Assembly (NCBI GenBank): GCA_002307145.1
Contig: DBTR01000026.1
Span: forward strand, 1 to 9,327
Origin: Rhodospirillum sp. UBA1311
Lineage (GTDB): Bacteria > Pseudomonadota > Alphaproteobacteria > Rhodospirillales > Rhodospirillaceae
Direction: 5' to 3'
DNA length: 9,327 bases
Shown here piece by piece: positions 7,176-9,327 of the stretch. Each line of letters opens with the position of its first letter. Position 1 is the stretch's first letter. The notes under the pieces are model-generated. The model searched no databases. It saw only the letters and a program-made list of their open reading frames with translations, and had not been told where the DNA came from. The position numbers and the translations under genes are program-made.

Positions 7176-7693
7176 GGTTCCTCCACCAGCAGGCGTTCGA
7201 GGAGGATGCAGATGCCATACGTCACCGGGAACACCACCACGCCGAGCAACGCCGACATCAGCACCTGGCTGATCGGTGCGATCACCCCCAGGATCATCGC
7301 CGCGAGAATCCACGACGCCACCGCCGCCGCCAGGGCGACGAGAATGAACCCCCACCAGTGGAACACCAGCGGCTTGCCGAGGAACAGGCGCGCCTGCGGC
7401 GTCACTCCCGCCCGGGTGAGCAAAAGGATGAGGGTGCCGAGCCCGAGCGGCACGCCGGTGACCAGATCCTGCATCAGGCCGATGACGAACGCCGAGCCCA
7501 TGCCGAACAGCAGAGGACGATGCACCGCCCAGAAAAACACCACGCCGAGCGTCAGCATCGGCATCATCGAGTTGAGGCGCGGTACGTGGGTTTGGGTCGC
7601 CATCAGCAACGCGGCGATGAACGCGGTCAGGAACGGCAGGGTCTGGCGAATCGCCAGATCGCACTTCTGCCGAAAGGTCTTTTCAATGATCAC
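7172..7693 (-). CDS. mreD: MreD, rod shape-determining membrane protein
   Basis: This ~173-residue polytopic protein has about five hydrophobic segments (for example PMLTLGVVFFWAVHRP and GLMQDLVTGVPLGLGTLILLL). It links MreC to the elongation machinery in the inner membrane. MreD is weakly conserved; the call rests on size, topology, the GLMQDLxxGxPLG stretch and its place between mreC and mrdA. I chose GTG 7693 because GAGGG lies eight bases upstream, the same spacing as for mreC and rodA. A GTG at 7708 would add five residues but has only a distant GAGGC. The stop overlaps the mrdA start by four bases. The gap to mreC is short (15-30 bases, depending on start). Confidence 0.9.
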   Translation of the reverse strand: MIIEKTFRQKCDLAIRQTLPFLTAFIAALLMATQTHVPRLNSMMPMLTLGVVFFWAVHRPLLFGMGSAFVIGLMQDLVTGVPLGLGTLILLLTRAGVTPQARLFLGKPLVFHWWGFILVALAAAVASWILAAMILGVIAPISQVLMSALLGVVVFPVTYGICILLERLLVEEP

Positions 7694-7723
7694 CCGCGTA
7701 ACCCTCACTCAACGCTTGGCGCC

Positions 7724-8710
7724 TCACGGTTCGGCGGCGTCCGCAGGGGTTTGGGGCTGCGGCGTGCCGTCGGCATTCGGCTGCTGGCTGTCCTTCAGCC
7801 GCTGCGCCTTGCCCTTTTCGCGCGCCGCCTTCAAGGCCTCGGCCTGGGCGGCGCGGGATTCCTCGTCGAGGCTGCCGAGAATCCCCGAAAGACCATAATC
7901 CACGAGGCGGACGATCTCCAGCCGGTCACGGTCCATGAACGGCTGCACCCGGATCACCGTGTCGTCCACCGAGGACACCACGCCCACCGGAATCCCGGGC
8001 GGGAACGCCCCGGCGTGCCCCGAGGTCACCACCCGGTCGCCGGGCGAAACCCGGGCGCCCGCGGGCACGTAGATCAGGCGCGGCTTTTCGGTGTTGTTGC
8101 CGGCGAGAATCGCGCGGGTGCGGGTGTTCTCGATCACCACCGGCACCCGCGAGGTGATGTCGGTGATCAGCACCACCCGGGACGCCCGATGCCCCACCTG
8201 GGCGACCCGGCCCACCAGTCCGTCGCCCGACAGCGCCGCCATGCCCTTGCGGACGTTGGCTTGGCTGCCCGCCGCGATCAGCACGCCATGGGCGAACGCG
8301 CCGCCGGTGTCGCCCATCACCCGGATCGTGAACGAGCGCGAATCGGGCAGCGGCACGTAGTCGGTCAAGCCCTGGAGTTCGGCGTTTTCCGCTTCGAGGC
8401 GGCGCGCCATGTCGCGCCAGCGCAGGAGTTGCTCGTTGTCCTCGCGCAGGCGCGCGTTCTCGGCGCGCAGATTGGCGAGGTCGCGGACGTTTTCCGCGAT
8501 TTCCGAGATCGCCCCGGCGGGCTGGGAGAGCGCGCGGATCACCGGCGCCATCGCATCGACGACGAGGGTTCGCGCGCGTTCCACCAGGATCGTATCGGCC
8601 TTGCCGAGCAGCATCAGCGCGAACGCCGCCACCACCAGCGCCGCGAATGCGAAACGCTGGAATACCATTCTGGCGGTCTGCCAACGTCCGGATACGGCGC
8701 TGGGTTTCAC
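7724..8710 (-). CDS. mreC: MreC, rod shape-determining periplasmic scaffold protein
   Basis: This 328-residue bitopic protein has a short N-terminal tail and one membrane helix at about 17-36. A periplasmic coiled coil lies at about 68-114 (heptad-like LRAENARLREDNEQLLRW and RRLEAENAELQGL). A beta-rich core follows at about 118-272, with VMGDTGGAFAHGVLIAAGS, GLVGRVAQVGHRASRVVLITD and GDRVVTSGHAGAFPPGIPVG. MreC binds and activates PBP2 and connects it to MreB and MreD. The last ~55 residues are low-complexity, Ala/Lys/Gln/Pro-rich, and probably disordered. The start is GTG 8710 with GAGGGAG eight bases upstream; ATG 8668 (MVFQRF) is an alternative that would remove most of the cytoplasmic tail. 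Confidence 0.95.
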   Translation of the reverse strand: MKPSAVSGRWQTARMVFQRFAFAALVVAAFALMLLGKADTILVERARTLVVDAMAPVIRALSQPAGAISEIAENVRDLANLRAENARLREDNEQLLRWRDMARRLEAENAELQGLTDYVPLPDSRSFTIRVMGDTGGAFAHGVLIAAGSQANVRKGMAALSGDGLVGRVAQVGHRASRVVLITDITSRVPVVIENTRTRAILAGNNTEKPRLIYVPAGARVSPGDRVVTSGHAGAFPPGIPVGVVSSVDDTVIRVQPFMDRDRLEIVRLVDYGLSGILGSLDEESRAAQAEALKAAREKGKAQRLKDSQQPNADGTPQPQTPADAAEP

Positions 8711-8793
8711 GCGCGGAACTCCCTCGGTGAAGTCTCAAGTTGCGATGCGAGCAGCCCCTCGCCCGCGCATGCGCCGCCCATCCGTCCGTCCGC

Positions 8794-9327
8794 TCAGTAC
8801 ATCCGCGAGAGGACGTTGCGGAAGGTCTTGGGGTTGTCGAGCGCGCGCCCGGTGCCCAAGGCAACGCAGGTCAGCGGATCGTCGGCGATCGAAACCGGCA
8901 GGCCGGTGGCGTGGCGCAGGACGAAATCCAGATTCGACAGCAGTGCGCCGCCGCCGGTCAGGACGATGCCCTTGTCGACGATGTCCGCGGCCAGCTCCGG
9001 CGCGGTATGCTCAAGGGCGACCTTGACCGCGTCGATGATCTGGCTCACCGGCTCGGCGAGGCTCTCGGCGATCTGCCGCTCGGAGAGGACGATCTCCTTC
9101 GGCACGCCGTTCATCAGGTCGCGGCCCTTGATCTCCATGGTCCGGCCTTCGCCGTCTTCCGGCGGGCAGGCCGAGCCGATTTCCTTCTTGATCCGCTCCG
9201 CCGAGCTTTCGCCGACGAGCAGGTTATGGTTGCGACGGATGTAGCCGATGATCGCCTCGTCCATCTTGTCGCCGCCGACGCGCACCGAGCGCGCATAGAC
9301 GATGCCGCCGAGCGACAGCACGGCCAC
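8794..9327 (-). CDS. mreB: MreB, actin-like cell-shape protein (C-terminal half, truncated by window edge)
   Basis: The visible 178 codons are the C-terminal half of MreB, the actin-like ATPase whose membrane filaments guide the elongasome. The normal length is about 345 residues. The frame is open to the right edge; the first codon there is an internal GTG (Val), not a start. Family stretches are AVLSLGGIVYARSVRVGGD, the IIGYIRRNHNLLVGE helix, KEIVLSERQIAE, and DKGIVLTGGGALL, which holds the conserved TGGGA loop of the nucleotide pocket. It ends normally with RNVLSRMY and TGA. The operon promoter must lie to the right of the window. mreC follows after an 83-base gap, larger than the other gaps in this cluster, with no clear terminator. 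Confidence 0.97.
   Translation of the reverse strand: MAVLSLGGIVYARSVRVGGDKMDEAIIGYIRRNHNLLVGESSAERIKKEIGSACPPEDGEGRTMEIKGRDLMNGVPKEIVLSERQIAESLAEPVSQIIDAVKVALEHTAPELAADIVDKGIVLTGGGALLSNLDFVLRHATGLPVSIADDPLTCVALGTGRALDNPKTFRNVLSRMY

Noticed and set aside
6051..9244. Two very long plus-strand open frames (about 615 and 628 codons) opposite mreB-mreC-mreD-mrdA
   Set aside because: They are antisense to well-recognised genes. Their translations are rich in Arg, His, Ala and Gly with no domain, as expected where GC-rich third positions suppress stop codons.

Overview
The window is GC-rich DNA with tight, mostly bacterial-style gene packing. The most likely source is an alphaproteobacterium, perhaps Rhodospirillales. 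The evidence is the gene order mreB-mreC-mreD-mrdA-rodA, the TIGR02587/TIGR02588 pair, a match to the alphaproteobacterial EcfG stress promoter, and a palindrome-rich intergenic element of a kind I recall from this class. This placement is inference; no taxonomic marker gene is present.

Left part (1-3975). It starts with the 3' end of a BMP/PnrA-type ABC transporter substrate-binding protein (plus strand). A 192-base gap rich in inverted repeats follows. Next, on the minus strand, is a two-gene operon of uncharacterised membrane proteins: TIGR02587 (multi-pass) upstream of TIGR02588 (single-pass). A small lipoprotein gene diverges from that operon across a 120-base region. That region holds a good match to the EcfG general-stress promoter, facing the operon. 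A seven-helix membrane diguanylate cyclase (GGEEF active site, intact RxxD inhibitory site) follows the lipoprotein on the plus strand.

Middle (3980-4105). A complete tRNA-Lys(CTT) gene with encoded CCA lies on the minus strand, tail to tail with the cyclase gene and only 4 bases from its stop codon. A sigma70-like promoter sits just upstream of the tRNA.

Right part (4135-9327). This is the cell-elongation (rod-shape) cluster on the minus strand, read right to left: mreB (5' end outside the window), mreC, mreD, mrdA (PBP2) and rodA. MreB filaments, the MreC/MreD scaffold, the PBP2 transpeptidase and the RodA glycosyltransferase act together as the elongasome that builds the lateral wall. mreD-mrdA overlap by 4 bases and mrdA-rodA by 1 base, so translation is probably coupled.

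The core cluster is ordinary. I do not see a clearly new system. The best lead is the TIGR02587/88 membrane pair of unknown function with its putative stress promoter.
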